Shown: in pieces, positions 37,255-49,784 of the stretch
Layout: every line of letters starts with the position of its first letter
How positions within the stretch are numbered: the stretch's first letter is position 1
Assembly (NCBI RefSeq): GCF_932294415.1
Contig: NC_065535.1
Location: 11,998,282 to 12,062,281 of the forward strand
Direction: 5' to 3'
DNA from: Quercus robur
Taxonomy: Eukaryota; Streptophyta; Magnoliopsida; Fagales; Fagaceae
Length of the DNA stretch: 64,000 bases
Translations under genes and position numbers: made by a program
Notes under the pieces: model-generated
What the model was told of the DNA's origin: nothing
Databases searched by the model: none
The model's input: only the letters and a program-made list of their open reading frames with translations

Positions 37255-38433
37255 TTTTTGATAATTTGCAATGCATTACTAGATAAAAACGGAACATGGG
37301 GGATAATCTGCCTTACAAAGTGCCAGCAAAGCAGTGGGCAGATTATCCAACAGGAACACAAAAGCTAAGCAAGAAAGTAAAGAAAATTTTGCTACTTGGT
37401 GCACAAAGCCATTAACAATCCTACTAATCCAAACGAACGAACAAGAAAAGAAGAACTCAGCTATAGCAATGGTATTAAGTAGCTGGGTCTAAATGCACCA
37501 GGGAAAAGGTTGGTTAGGAGTGTTGATGGCATCAAAACAAACCTTGGCATCCCCTTCAAAGATAACATGGTTCTAATTCTCTAATTTAGCAAGTTGAACA
37601 GCCTAAAGTAGAGTTGCAATTTCAGCTTGGAGGGGGGTTGTCTCCTTAATTAGCCTAGCCCAGATTTTGATTGGCACTCCATAGTGATCACAAGCCACCA
37701 TAGCAATGGCAACATTCGTATTAGAGATGGCAGCATCTATGTTGATCTTGATGCAGTCAACGAATGGAGGGGACCAAACACTCACAGGTAGAGGAAGACT
37801 GTGAGCTATAGGGGGGTTATGATTGTGGAGAATTCATGGCATCTGGTCTAGACAAGCCTAATAGAAGAGGAAACATCTCAAACATAGTTCTGATGGAGGG
37901 AGCAATTTCTTTCCATCCAAATTTCTTCAATTGTAAATGCCAATCGTAGGGAGATTTGGCCATTGTCAACATTTTCACAAGGGAAATTAGGGGGATTCAA
38001 GATGAGCTTAATAATGTCCTCCGGTTGAGAAATTGCTAAGTTCTCTGTTCTGAGGCCCCAACAAACAGCAAACCAAAACGATTTTGATGCAAGGCAATTA
38101 AAGAAGAGGTGGCTTGAGGATTCAATGCTATCCGTGCAAAAAAGGCAATTGGTATCACTAACATGGAGCTGGGTGAGGAGATTTTCCTTAGTGGGAATAG
38201 AGTTGACTCCAATCCTCCATAGGAGCATTTTTAGTCTCTCGGGCAGGTTCAACTTCCAGAGCTTATTCCTGCAAATTCCACTGGGGTTTAAGGAAGGTAG
38301 GTAGGAGCGGGAAATGTGGTAAGCTAATTAAACTGAGAAGCTACCTTTTGGGTCTAGTGTCCATATGAGTTTGTCTGGAAGAAGTCTAGATGGAATGGGG
38401 ATGGATAGAATTGCTTGTGCTAAGGGAGGGTTG
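37255..38433 (-). pseudogene. LINE ORF2 3' part: zf-RVT and RNase H remnants
   Basis: Continuing the ORF2 frame past the solo LTR, the - strand reads PPLAQAILSIPIPSR, then KLIWTLDPKGSFSV and a stop. A zinc-binding RT-associated region follows (38252-37878: PERLKMLLWRIGVNSIPTKE, CLFCTDSIESSSHLFFNC). An RNase H-like domain (about 37785-37270) keeps NIDAA, LQAEIATLL, FEGDAK and a late NGFVHQVAKF, which stand for the catalytic D, E and D and the late conserved region. In-frame TAG codons replace what look like Gln or Trp codons at three or more places, so the domain is dead. Confidence 0.8.
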
Positions 38434-40305
38434 TGTTGACACCCTATTTTGCAACCCGCATTTAACCTCACATGGAGGGTAAAAGGGTAATTTCACCTTG
38501 AAAATATACATCTTGATTCTAGTCATTAGATCTTTAATCTCATTTCACCAAAATGATCTTGATGTTGTAACGATCAAATCGACTGGTCATGACCCCTAAT
38601 CGGACCATCAAATTGAAAGTTATCATCAAATAAAGTTTTAATAGCTGAGATGTATTATCACAAATTGAGTCCGACTATATGTAATTATGAACAATTGATT
38701 TCAATTGGTTATAAGTATAATCAATTTGAGATCGATGATGTGTCATACTTTAATTGGTTAGGACTACATTTTATGATAGGGTTGCACACACCTAATTAAC
38801 CAGATGGTTAAACATTAATTATTCAATGAATAATTTGTGCAATTATCTTTTAATTAGAGTAATTTTAGAACCAATTAAGTCTAAAATGAGAGTGATTGGG
38901 GCTATTTAATGTTAATTGGGAGCTAATTTGGGACCTATTAATGTTAAATGTGCTGAAACCATTTTCTAACAAATGACCTCTGCTCACCATTTCATTGATA
39001 TCTCTCAGAATATTTTGAATCTGTGAATGAGGTTAATTTTCCCAGAAACTAGACATCCGGAGCTTCAATTTGAGCACAAGAATGAGACAATTCTGATCAG
39101 AATTGAGGCAGATATGATTTTTTGAAGTTGGCTCTATAGGCTGTTACAACAGTTACGGGAAAACTGAACTTTGCTTTCTCCTCACTCTCATCAATCTCCA
39201 CATTTAATGCATCAGATTTTCCCAAAGGCTAAAATGAGGTCTAGGTTCATGATTCTTTGTCAACCCTCATTAAATGATCTTCCATTCATATTTCCTCCAT
39301 CACTACTATATAAACCCCCCCTCTCTCTTCTCTTCTCTTGAGTTCTAGTGAAGTTGAGTAGTCTTGTCATATCTTGGTATTCCTGAGACTCAATGTATTG
39401 AGTGAGACTCACTCTCCCTCTCCTAAATCTTCTTTTCCTTCACCCTTAGGATCTCCATCAAGAGTCCCTCCTCCACCATATGGATCTTGCATGAAGGTAT
39501 AATCATCTTCCCTAACTGTTTGTTTATGTTGTCATAATGAGAACTTAAGATTAAAGCATGATAATTCTCTTGAATATGTTTGAATGTTCTTAATTGTTCT
39601 TCACGTGTTCTTCACATGTTCTTGATTGTTCATGCATATCACTAGATTTAATCTTAAATCTACATCAAAAATATGGAAAACGTGTTTGTTTAATAATTGT
39701 TTCAAATTCTTGAATCTAGGTTATCACCATCCACACACATTCACTAGAATTTATTTTTCAATCCAAATGGAATGCTTAATAAATTGAATTAGGGTTTATC
39801 ACATACACACACATTAAATTCAACATGTAAATTGTTTGACATATTGGATGATATGATATGAATGTTGGCCACCATAATCTAGAAAACTGGTTTCACCAAG
39901 CAAGATGGGTGCCTAACACCTTCTTACCTTGTAACATAGCCTCTGAGTTTAGATCAAGGGTTAGTAGATCAAATATTTATCCATGTAAATTTCAATTTTT
40001 AGATTGTAACTAAAAAACAAAGTCATGTACTTTATCTTAGATTGTATCTAGGACCAAAACTATGTAATTTTCCTATGATCAATGTAAATTTAATTACAAA
40101 TTAATAAAATAAAGATTTTTTCAATTTTGGTTTTCTTATTTATTCCAATAATTAAAAGTGACAATTCCATTATAAAACCCTTAATCTAAAGGGGAAAATA
40201 TAACTAGTCAAACCTCCATTTTGAGAGGCAATAACACGACTCCACCAATTCACGTGGGTTTAGCCCAACATCCTATAAAACGAGCCGGGGGCACGGTCTC
40301 TCACA
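38434..40305 (+). mobile_element. Solo LTR, about 1.87 kb, inserted in the LINE
   Basis: It begins TGTTGACACCC and ends GGTCTCTCACA, with TG...CA termini. Five-base flanks are GGTTG (38429-38433) and AGTTG (40306-40310), one mismatch. Excising it rejoins the LINE frame as ELFN then PPLAQAIL, which proves the boundary. A TATATAAA box at 39307-39314 and an AATAAA-type signal near 40105 fit a U3-R-U5 layout on the + strand. No internal retroviral-type genes or second LTR are present, so it is the product of LTR-LTR recombination. Family (probably Ty3/gypsy) is not proven. Confidence 0.8.
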
Positions 40306-43252
40306 AGTTGAACAACTCTTTTACTAAAATATGCTTCCAACAGTGAAGATTGGGGTCAATCAGATGGCTTACAAGGATAGGATATTGGGAAAACACCTCT
40401 TCTTTTGGGGTTGGGATGAAACCTTCTATCCAAGGAACCTAAGGATCCGTCCAGACGTTAATGGATGTCCCATTGCCAATAGTATAGCATGCTCCTTTAA
40501 CAATGATTTTCTTTGCTAGCTCAATACCTTTCCAGATGGGTGAGGCTCTCTTTGGTGGCTTGGAGTGCAACCAGTCCTCTGAAACTCTGTATTTAGACCT
40601 CAGAATATTCACACAAAGGTTGTCCCTTTTAGAGGCAATCATCCAAGCAAGCTTAGCAAGAAGAGCATTATTGATATCCTTTGCTTTTTTGAATCCGAGT
40701 CCACCTTGACTCTTTGGGTAGCATAGCTTATCCCACGATCTCCAAGCAAGAAACTTACCCTCTGATTTCTTCAGGTTCCACCAAAATCTCCTGGAAAGGG
40801 AGTCAAGGTTCTCGCACACTTTCTTAGGAATGTTGAAGGTAGACATGCTGTAATTTGGAATGGATTGGGCAACCGAGCATATGAGAGTCCTTCTTCAAGC
40901 CCACGAAAGGCACTTGGTCCTCCAACCCGTGAGCTTGGCTTCAAGCTTGGATTGCAGGTAAAAGAAGTCCTTTGCAAGTGCTCTGGACAGGAGGAGAGGC
41001 GCACCTAAGTATATTGTATCTTTTTTAAGGTACTTCATTTGGAGAATATTCTTCAAGGATCTGCGAGTGTTACTTTGAGTGTGCTTTGAGAAAAGAATGC
41101 CCAACTTCTCCCTATTGACTTGTTGATCGGACCAGCTGCAATACTTATTTAGGATGTGGTTGATTGTGGTTGCATCTTTTTTAGAAGCTTTGGAGAACAA
41201 AATGATATCATCCGCATTCATCACATGCGTGATTATGGGACCACTTCTGTTTGTTCTAATTCCACAAATTTTATTTGTCTCAGTTCTTTGTCCAACAACC
41301 TAGACAAAATTTCTTGCCCCAAAATAAAAAGGTAAGGGGAGAGCAGGTCCCTTTGCCTAAGCCCTCTGCTCGGTTTGAAGCTCTCGGATTTACCCCCATT
41401 TACAAGGACTTTAAAGGATACCGAAGACATGCAGTAAAGAATCCATTTTGCGAAAACTTCATTGAAGCTGAGGTGGAGAAGAACAAAGTGAATGAAGTCC
41501 CAACTGACCCTATCGTATGCCTTTTGGAGATCGAGTTTAATAGCCATCAGACCCAAATTGGTTTTTCGAGACTTGAAGCTGTGGAGAATCTCTTGAACAA
41601 TTACTTGATTCTTGGCAATCCATCTGTTGTGGATGAAGGTGGACTGTGCTGGAGAAATTATTTTTTCAAGATGAGGTTTGAGCTTTGCCACCAAGAGCTT
41701 GGATATGATTTTGTAAACTACATTGCAAAGACTTATAGGCCTGAAATGATTTACAGTAGTGGGGTTACAAATTTTGGGAATAAGGACAATGAGTGAGCTA
41801 TTTACCTCCCTAGGCATTGTCCCTCTGATGAAGAAGGATGTGACAGCATTTATGACAGTGCCACCGATGGTATTCCAAATTTTCTTATAGAATATGGTAA
41901 GGAAACCATCTGGACCTGGGGCTTTGAGGTCATGCATACTGAAAATAGTGGATTTGATCTCATCATGAGAGAAAATTCTACACAACTCAGTATTTTCATC
42001 CTTTGTGATGCACAGAAGGACAAGATGTTCAAAGTGAGGTGGAAAATCAGCTTCATTTTGCTGAAACAGATTCTTGAAATGATCAAGGAAAGTTTTTTTG
42101 ATTGAGTTACCCTCAGTAATCCATGAGCCCTCTCCGTCACGTATAGCATCTATGTTATTCCTTTTTCTTCTGATAACCGTGGAAAGATGAAAGAAATTGG
42201 AATATTTTTCCCTCAATTTTAGCCAAAGCTCCCTTGATTTTTGGTGCCACAAGGCTTCGCTTCGAAGGAGCCATTCCATTAGTTTGACTTGAAGGGCTAC
42301 TTCTAAATCCCCAACTTGGTTAGAAGCGAGTTGCCTCTAGATGTCCTAGATGCGTTTCATAAGGGAGTTGATCCTGTCCTGGCACATTCCAAACACTTCC
42401 TTATTCCACTTTTTGAGAGCTTCCCTAGTGGCCGCCTATTTTTTACACAATTTAATGAAGTCTAATCTAGTGTGTTCATCACTCCAAGTGCTATCAATGA
42501 CCGAGCCACAACGGTCGTCCCTAAGCCAGGCAACCTCAAATCTGAAAGGTTGGTGTGCAAAACATGTATGGGGGTTCGTGTCAAGAACAATAGGGGTGTG
42601 ATTAGAACCTCTGGCACCGAGATGGGATATTGTAGCTTTCGAGTATGCACGCGATGTTGGCAATTCCTTGGTCCAGTTTTCTTTTAATTGCGGCATTTCC
42701 CCATTTACCTTTCGCCCAAGTGTATTTGCCACCAAAGAATCCTAAGTCAATGGCCCTGACCTCGAACATCAAGTCCTTGAGATAGTTTGTGGAGGGATTG
42801 CCTTTTTTACCTCCTACTGCTTCATTTTCATTTAGCACAAAATTGAAGTCCCCGAAGCACATCCAAGGCCCTTGATGAGATTCAAGTAAAGCCATGAGAT
42901 TTTCCCATGCTTTCTTCTTTTTTGATGGATACGGTGGGCCATAGAAACCAACCATGAGCCATTCACATGCCAGATCGCTAATTTTAACAACAATAAGATT
43001 TTTATTGTATTCCACCTCCTTAACAGTTAGCCCATTTTTCCACAAAATACAGAGCCCTCCTGCTTTACCTTTTGCTTCAACAACTAACAAATGATCAAAC
43101 TTAATAGAAATTCTAACAAAGATTCTACTAACAGAGGCTTTAGTTTCAGACAGAAAAATTAACTCGAGCCTAGCCCCTTTTATTTGAGCCTTTAAGGCTC
43201 GAACTGTCGAGGCGTTGCAAATGCCCCGACAATTCCAACCGAGTAACTTCAT
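40306..43252 (-). pseudogene. LINE ORF2: AP endonuclease and reverse transcriptase
   Basis: It starts at ATG 43252 with MKLLGWNCRG, the apurinic-type endonuclease start. LSETK, GFYGPPYPSKKKKAW, MCFGDFNFVLNENEAVGG and KRKLDQGIAN are endonuclease motifs. After a frameshift near 42600 the frame continues through FRFEVAWLRDD, as expected between the domains. RT (42279-40850) has LKAPGPDGFLTIFYKKIW, SLIVLIPKICNP, FRPISLCNVVYKIISKLLVA, KLDLQKAYDRVSWDF and SRGLRQRDLLSPYLFIL. The catalytic loop reads MNADDII, where Tyr or Phe of the usual (Y/F)ADD is Asn. Another frameshift sits near 41230, and a stop replaces Trp in VWTDP(W) near 40437. Inactive. Confidence 0.88.
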
Positions 43253-43261
43253 GGAGACGAT

Positions 43262-44933
43262 GGGGGCATGATAAGGCCTGCCTCCTCGGCCGTGTAGGTA
43301 GTCAAATTGGATTTTGTATTAGAGTGTGAATAGATTTCAAACAGAGTGTGATAGAAGGACTTACGATTGTGTGCTTCATCTTCCACTTTCTAGCTTTCTT
43401 TGATTATGAAGTACTCTAGGCTCGATTGTGGAATGAGATTGGCTCTGGTCCCCTTGCAACAATTCTGAAACGTTTGGTGAAGACCTCAAGCTCTTTTTCT
43501 GTAACTTTCCTCTTCAGAGGGTTTGATAGAGGTAGTATTTCATTTGGTGTGGATATGAGTGGAGTTTGGAGCTTTTGATGATGTTCAGGGTTGGTGGAAC
43601 ACGGTGATGTAAGGGGTGTGGGGGATTGAGTATTTGTTTGTTGGAGCTTTTGATGAGGTTCAGAGTTGGTGGCGCACGGTGATGTGAGGCGTGTGGAGGA
43701 TTGGCTATTTATTTGTTTGCGAGTTGGGCTATACACATGATTTGGGTAGTTTGGGTTTTGGGCTAAAGAGGGGTAAGCAAGCTCCTCAATGGGCCTCAGG
43801 CCCACTTGAACCGAGGTCAAGTGAAACAATTTGCGAAATCCACGGGCTAGTTTTTTGGTAGCAGGGCCCGCATAGGACATTGCCTCAATGCATGAGGCGT
43901 GGTGGGGGACTGTTGTCTCCTACAGTGATTCCTGCTCAGCTTGGATAGACGTTACAAAGGTAGTACGCTCTGTACCTGCTGATGTAGTGGAGGTGAGAAT
44001 GTCGTGGGAGTGCCACATGTCTTGTGAAGGTAGTGGGCTGTTACAGGGCACCCAATGCAAGTTGTACGTCGTTGGAGGTGCTCCTTTAGGCGTACCATCT
44101 CGCACGGATCTACTCTCGTTCTCCAATGACCGCCCCGATGACTTTCTGGTCACATTGGCGGCGTCATCTGGTTACACGAAAACCCTAGGAGGAAGAAAGT
44201 CGTGACTAGATCGAAGCCATGGTCTGACAACTTTAAACCTGGCACCATTGGAGTTGTAGAGCTGGAAAATGGTGTTTGTACACAATCTTTCTTCATGCCC
44301 TATAACTCCACACTTGTAACAAACATCTGAAAGCTTTTCATATTTTAAACTAATCCAAGCTTCAATGTTGTTTGGTCAGGGAAGGAAGAGGCCTGGGAGT
44401 AGTGGTTTTCCTACTGGAATGTCCACACGGATTCTGAGAAATTTTTTCCGTGCGCCACCAGGTTCACCGACTAGATCCACTTCTACAACTTCTCCCAGCC
44501 TCGAATCTATCTTCCTAAGGTTATCCTCAATATTCCACAAGGCAGGGAGGCCATGGACTTGGACCTAGAAAGTTGATGTGGAAAACTCTACTTCTTGCTA
44601 GGTGACTTCTGGGCTCTATTTTTTTAGGATAAGGTGGCCTCCCTTACACGACCAAGGTCTTCTGTGGTAAGCTCTATAGGCATCCACTTCATGGCTGAAG
44701 GAGAACATAAAGATGTCCTTATCCATTCGTTTTACCTCCAGTGGGTAGGCTGGGTCCCATGCCTTCAAAACCACATCCCTCACATATAAGAGACCAATAT
44801 TTTTGTTGGAGATAAATTTGGCAAGGAGTATGAGTTTTGGAGAGGTAATAGTGCCTTGGTTTGGAGGGAGCTCTATTCTAGCTTCTTCGCAGGATACTTT
44901 TTCTGTGCGGGATATGAGGTCCAAGACCTCCAT
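43262..44933 (-). pseudogene. LINE ORF1 (DUF4283 / zinc-knuckle RNA-binding protein), broken
   Basis: From ATG 44933 the frame MEVLDLISRTEKVSCEEARI, then LVVGKF-like LLAKFISNKNIGLLYVRDVV and HRRPWSCKGGHLILKK, matches the plant L1 ORF1 N-terminal domain. The frame stops at 44616. In shifted frames a CCHC zinc knuckle CYKCGVIGHEERLC is readable at about 44335-44290. The downstream part (43880-43416) has two near-copies of a Pro/Ser-rich unit (LTSPCATNSEPHQKLQQTNT and LTSPCSTNPEHHQKLQ) and a basic KRKVTEKELEVFTKRFR. ORF1 binds LINE RNA in active elements; this one is broken by frameshifts. Confidence 0.75.
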
Positions 44934-45240
44934 GGTGAATGGTGGACGGAGGGTGGTATTTTCCCAGTGATGGGTGGTATTTTTGCAGTGATGGACGAGA
45001 GAGGAAGATGGTTAGGTGGGGTGGTAGATGGGAGGGAGTGGGTGGATGGAGGGTGGTATTTTCGCAGTGATGGTTGGTATATTTGCAGAGATGGGCGAGA
45101 GAGGAAAATGGTCAGATGGGTTGGTAGATGGGAGGGAGTGGGTGGAAGGGGTGGACAGCTGCGACAGGCCTAGCTACAAAGTTAGGGGAAAGGTGAAAGG
45201 GATAGAGTACTAGCGAGAGTACGGAGAGAAATTTTTTTGG

Positions 45241-46653
45241 AAAAGGAGCGTTACTTTCAACTCCTCAAGGTTGAAGAATATTATCCCTTCACAGAATCAT
45301 GAAAATTGTTGTGACCTTTTGTGTGTACCTAATATTTCTCCTAGCATAAACAAAGAACCTCCTTCCTATTCTCCATTTGTTATTTTTCTTCTTCTCAAAC
45401 ATAGAATGAAATTTGACGTGGAGGTAAATTCAATTACCCGAAAATAATTAAAAGGGAAAAAACAATTATACTTGTTTGTTTCAATAATCATGTTTTATAG
45501 AAAATGAGTCATTTTCTAAAATATATTTTCCATAAAACTATATCATTTTTCTATATTTGGTAGCAACCCTAAATGAGTTGAAAAATAATCTCATAACTTC
45601 TTTTATTTAGCTTGCTATGAGATAGAGTCTTTTTCCAAAAAAAAATTAGTGAAAAACAATCTCTTAAAATAAGTCATACTTATTATGTTGACTAAAAATA
45701 GTTTTCATTTGATTCATTTATTCTATTGTTACCAAACACTGGAAAATATGGAAAACTATCTTTACTGAACTACCTTTACACAAGCTTACAAATAGACAAA
45801 CTCCCATATTAAAATTGTAGGGAAAAAAAAATTAGAGAGATGAATGAAAATGAGAGGGTGGAACGATGTTTTTATTTAATTATTTTATAGTATATGATGT
45901 TGGCACTCATCAAATCATAGAATCTTATTATAGTTAATAGAAATATAAATACATCACTAGCTAACCACAAAATTAAGCACATAGGTGAGATATGTCTTCT
46001 CAAATCTAATTCTGAACCATTAAATACCCCACAGCCACATAAAAATAAATTGTTCCAATGACACTAGATTGAGACATTTTATGACCGCATTGATGATATT
46101 CAAGTGATAGTCTAATAGTAATGACATATTTTGTAGTGTTTTATATTTGTGATTTGAATCCCACCTTCTCTCACCTACTATCTACCTATCATTTAAAAAA
46201 AAAACACATTAATAACAACTATGAAGGTTTTTTTTAATGAAATAACAACTATGAATAGAAGGTTTAAATTACACTATTGATGTTGGAGGGATCAAAACCA
46301 TAGATTTAAAAGTACAACAGGACCTAAAGGTATTTTAGCCTTAATCAAACCTTGATAAAATTTTAAAGAGGTTTTTTTTGTTCCTCCTCTAAAAAATGGC
46401 TGAAATCTGGCATCTGGGCTAAACCCAACTAGCCAAACAAGGAGGAATGGACCCAAGAAATGATCCAAATTAAAGAAAAAGATTTTGAGCCCAAAGAGTT
46501 CTGTTAGCTTTTAAGCCCACAATTCCAAGACCCAAAAGAGTGAAAAAAGAGAGAATAGGTGTGGGAATCGGGATTGGAATGGAATCAATCAAGTGAAAGA
46601 TTTTCACAAATGGTGACTGAACACGCGCCACTTTGGAAACACCGGGGAACTGC
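45241..46653. other. Intergenic, repeat remnants, no gene
   Basis: At about 45455-45790 there are TTTTCTATA, TTTGGTAGCAACC and TGTTACCAAACACTGGAAAA motifs like those at the ends of the 1887-4266 element, in roughly inverted order, so this is probably a short relative. A SINE-like piece lies at 46085-46190. No coding family recognised. Confidence 0.45.
46085..46190 (+). mobile_element. Possible degenerate SINE
   Basis: AAGTGATAGTCTAATAGTAA resembles a pol III A-box region, and TGTGATTTGAATCCCACC fits a degenerate B box. It is followed by a pyrimidine-rich stretch and an A-rich tail. Ends and family uncertain. Confidence 0.35.
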
Positions 46654-46683
46654 ACCAATCTCCTCTTGACATGTTATTATATA
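46654..46683 (+). promoter_or_regulatory. Probable CCAAT and TATA boxes of the Myb/SANT-like gene
   Basis: CCAAT at 46654-46658 is followed by TTATTATATA at 46674-46683. Transcription starting about 30 bases later would place a short first noncoding exon ending at a good donor (CAG|GTGCTT) at 46877. Inferred from position. Confidence 0.35.
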
Positions 46684-46709
46684 CCCATTTCAGTTTCAGC
46701 ATAGCCCAT

Positions 46710-46877
46710 TAATCTACACCATCATTCACCAATTAAGCTCAAATATTTAGAACCCAAAACAAAAAAAAATCACTCTTATTCCGTTTTGGGTCTTTTTGTT
46801 TTTGTTTCGTTTGTGTTCGGTATTCTTTATAGGCTCTCTCTCGCTTTTGCAACCTTCCCATCCCTATTTCCGATCAG
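46710..46877 (+). other. Putative 5' UTR exon of the Myb/SANT-like gene
   Basis: The start codon at 49785 directly follows a splice acceptor (TTGTAG|ATG), so at least one upstream noncoding exon must exist. The stretch up to 46877, pyrimidine-rich with CTCTCTC and a GATCAG|GTGCTT donor, is the best candidate. A further small exon may lie at 49097-49162 (AACAG| ... CTCAAG|GTAAAT). Needs transcript data. Confidence 0.3.
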
Positions 46878-47589
46878 GTGCTTCTCATTATCATTTTTCA
46901 TTGCCATCTTCATTGTTTTTATTATCTTTCTCTTATTTTTAATATCTTTTTCGCACACTCAACGATTTCATTCATTTGTTTTGATTATATATCTCTCTGT
47001 TTGGATTGTATTCGTATTAGTAAGTTGTAAATACATTGATTCCGTCGTGAAATCATATTGTTGTATCATAAAAATGCTTTCTTTCTCGAGGTATTTGTGA
47101 TAAAGTTTCGAGCTTTGTTGTGTTAGTGTCTCTTTTAGGGTTTGGAATGGGCTTGGAGGGCGTTTTGATTTTACTTAAGGCTCTGTTTTGTCCTTAAAAT
47201 AAGAATGAGTAATTGCATATGAAAGGTGTTTCCTTTTTGTCAAAATTTCCTGAGAACCAAACAGAGGGTTTTGTGAACTGTATAATTAGGCTGCAATCTA
47301 GAGGGCTACATGCTTAGTCAAGTTTTGAACATTTTATTTTTTGATGGGTTAGTTACACCCGCATCTAATAGGTGACCCACGACCTCACCCTTGATCCTGT
47401 AGGTCCTGGACGTGAGTGTAAACTGCTTAGCCCGTTAGGGAGTGAATGTCCTTGGATTACCCGGCAATTGATTTTGGCGGGTGGGGTCAGTTGCCCGTAG
47501 CCCGCAGGTTATATTGGCTATATTCTAGAGGCAAGTCCAAAGAGCTCCTTCTTTAGAAAGGTTCCCTATGTTATCAAAAAAAAAGGAGA

Positions 47590-47632
47590 GGAGGTGCCAT
47601 TTGAGCTAGAGATCATTGGCAAGTTTTGAACA
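47590..47632 (-). mobile_element. SINE fragment (AGCTCAAATGGCACC family)
   Basis: The stretch containing GGTGCCATTTGAGCTAGAG, then ATCATTGGC, is the reverse complement of the A-box end of the SINE at 49212-49325. It lies in the presumed leader intron of the Myb/SANT-like gene. About 160 unclassified repeat-like bases precede it. Confidence 0.55.
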
Positions 47633-48166
47633 TCTCTCCAAACAGACGGAAATTTAATGTTTGATTGTATATCATGAACAGCTATTTGCTTGAAATTTTA
47701 GTTGTCTTGTTGCGTTCTTTTTGGGTTTTCATTATTTTGTATGTTTGTGAAAAGAAATTACTGTAGTCTGAGAAGGGGAGATTTGAGGAGTCATGGGTTA
47801 GAATGAAGTTGTCAAAAGCAGAGGGAAGTAATATTGACAAGAGTAAAATGCAGTTGGTTTATTTCAGGATTGAATTTAAGTACTTTTATCATTCCTGGGG
47901 ACACACGTGTATATATAAATTATATATGCATATCTAAATATAAGCTTGTTGTGTATGATAAGGGAAGTAAAAGAAGGTTGGAATAGTTAGTTTAGAGCTG
48001 AGAGTTATGCGATATTTGCATTGGAAAGTGATTTTTGAATGATTATGCAATATTATGTAATAGATTGGAGCTGAGGGATGCTTACAAATGATTATGGATT
48101 TCTATTCTTCTTCAAAATTTGTTTGATGAATAAGTTAGGCCTGTGCCAAGTGATTTTTGAATCTTC

Positions 48167-48238
48167 AACCTCATCCTCCACCTTGCGCTTACAAAGGGAA
48201 GAGGTGCCATTTGAGCTAGAGCTCATTGGCTTTTCTTC
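48167..48238 (-). mobile_element. SINE fragment (AGCTCAAATGGCACC family)
   Basis: On the - strand it reads CCAATGAGCTCTAGCTCAAA, then TGGCACCTCTTCCC, TTTGTAAGCGCAAGGTGGAG and GATGAGG, colinear with the fuller copy at 49212-49325. It is truncated before the B box. Confidence 0.65.
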
Positions 48239-48433
48239 TTCAAATTTTTAATTTTATGATTGTTTCTATGAGTCCTAAGATTTCTTGCGCTAGCTCAAGT
48301 GATTTATATATGAAGTCTGAATTGAATTTGCAAGAATTCCCAGAATTGCTATCACACTTCTATCTCTTCTCATAAATATATATATATTTTTTTTATCAAA
48401 AAAAAAAAAAAATTTATGAGAATAGCTGGTTGT

Positions 48434-48434
<1 letters not shown>

Positions 48435-48464
<30 letters not shown>
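48435..48464. repeat. (AG)n microsatellite
   Basis: About 15 AG units in the presumed leader intron of the Myb/SANT-like gene. Confidence 0.9.
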
Positions 48465-48466
<2 letters not shown>

Positions 48467-49211
48467 TTTATATATAGAACAGTTCATACTGCACAAAAAC
48501 ATAGTGGACAAGTTTTGAAATTGATTAAAGATGGATTAGAATAAACTAAATATATTTGATTTATAAAAAATAAAAAAGAGAAAGAAATAAGGATAAACTA
48601 AATATATTTGTCACATGCATAATTATCTTTCTTATATGGGTTTATGAATCTCAAGTTGTCATTTCATGTTATGCTGTAAATGGATTAAGAAATGTCAATT
48701 TTTGAACGGTAATCTTCAGTATTCTGACACCTGATCTTCTGTAACTGTCTGTATGTGTTGATAGGTCCTTTTTGGTAAAGAAAAATATATGCGTTGGCTA
48801 TCACTATTTGTTACTTTTGCACATTTTGGTGTCATCTCTAAAGTTTGAATATTATGAGGATGATTTTAAACTATGCTTTTTTGCAGGATCACTGACTAGC
48901 AATCATCTGTTATAATCTTGTCCTTTTTCATCTGATTTTATACTATTATGTATGATTTTGACATTTTCAAGACTTCTGATGCAAAAGTTGAACATGCAAA
49001 TTTTTAGTAAATCTTATGGACATTTTAGTTTTATAAAAATAGGTTTAACATTGCTACTCGAAAATAACATATCATTTGTGTGATACCATCTAACAGAGGA
49101 TCATGACCTGTTGTCCTACGCATTCAACAAGGAGAATCATTTGGGTCAAAAAGTAACTCAAGGTAAATGATTAACAATTATTGGGATATTTATTTATTTA
49201 TAAATTTTTTG

Positions 49212-49325
49212 CCATTGAGCTCTTGCTCAAATGACACCTCCTTCCCTTGTAAGAACAAGGTGGAGGGTGGGATCAGAGGTGATGGGTTCAAGGCCCACTG
49301 GGTGCATGTTTAACTTGCCAATAAA
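49212..49325 (+). mobile_element. tRNA-derived SINE, near complete
   Basis: An A-box region (TTGAGCTCTTGCTCAAATGA) is followed after about 60 bases by a B box (GATGGGTTCAAGGCCC) and then CACTGGGTGCATGTTTAAC, ending in an A-rich tail near AATAAAAAAGG. It is the best of three copies of this family within 1.7 kb. No clear target duplication. Confidence 0.7.
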
Positions 49326-49784
49326 AAAGGAAAAAAATTTAGATTAAAAAAGAAAAGAAAAAAAGAAGCTGCATGCTGTTCTGTCCGGGGTTACAAGAAA
49401 TCATTTGATGAGATTATTTATAGGTCAAACTTATTATGCTCATGGCTCTATTATTAAAGAAAAATCCACTGAGAAATGTTTTGCTATGAGTTGCACATCC
49501 GTAAATAAGGAAACAAAACTCAGCAACTACACCTGAAATCTAAAAATTCTTAAGTTCTTGGTTTATTTCCTTTAACCAGTATGTGGTGAATGTGAGGCCC
49601 AATTTAATAAGTGTTATTTTCCAAATACTTTTAACTATGAATTTGATTATTACATTGTCTAGCCATACCTTAATTGATATAATTTATTTTGGAGTTGAAA
49701 ATCTTGGCTTCTTAGCAAGAAGTTTTTGAACTGTTATGTTAATTGGCATATTATTGATTTCTAATGCACTTTCTGCACTTGTAG

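Larger units (their letters stand above)
37255..45240 (-). mobile_element. Decayed L1-type LINE retrotransposon, split by a solo LTR
   Basis: Reading on the - strand: a 5' region with tandem CCACCC-type blocks (about 45000-45230), an ORF1 with zinc knuckle, then ORF2 with endonuclease, reverse transcriptase, zf-RVT and RNase H parts in the expected order. It ends in an A-rich tail near 37245-37265. Removing the solo LTR at 38434-40305 leaves about 6.1 kb, near full length for a plant L1. Several frameshifts and stop codons make it inactive. The 5' boundary is approximate and I could not find a target duplication. Confidence 0.85.

Noticed and set aside
41275-41796. 173-codon + strand frame
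   Set aside because: It is the antisense shadow of the LINE reverse transcriptase, whose conserved motifs are on the - strand.
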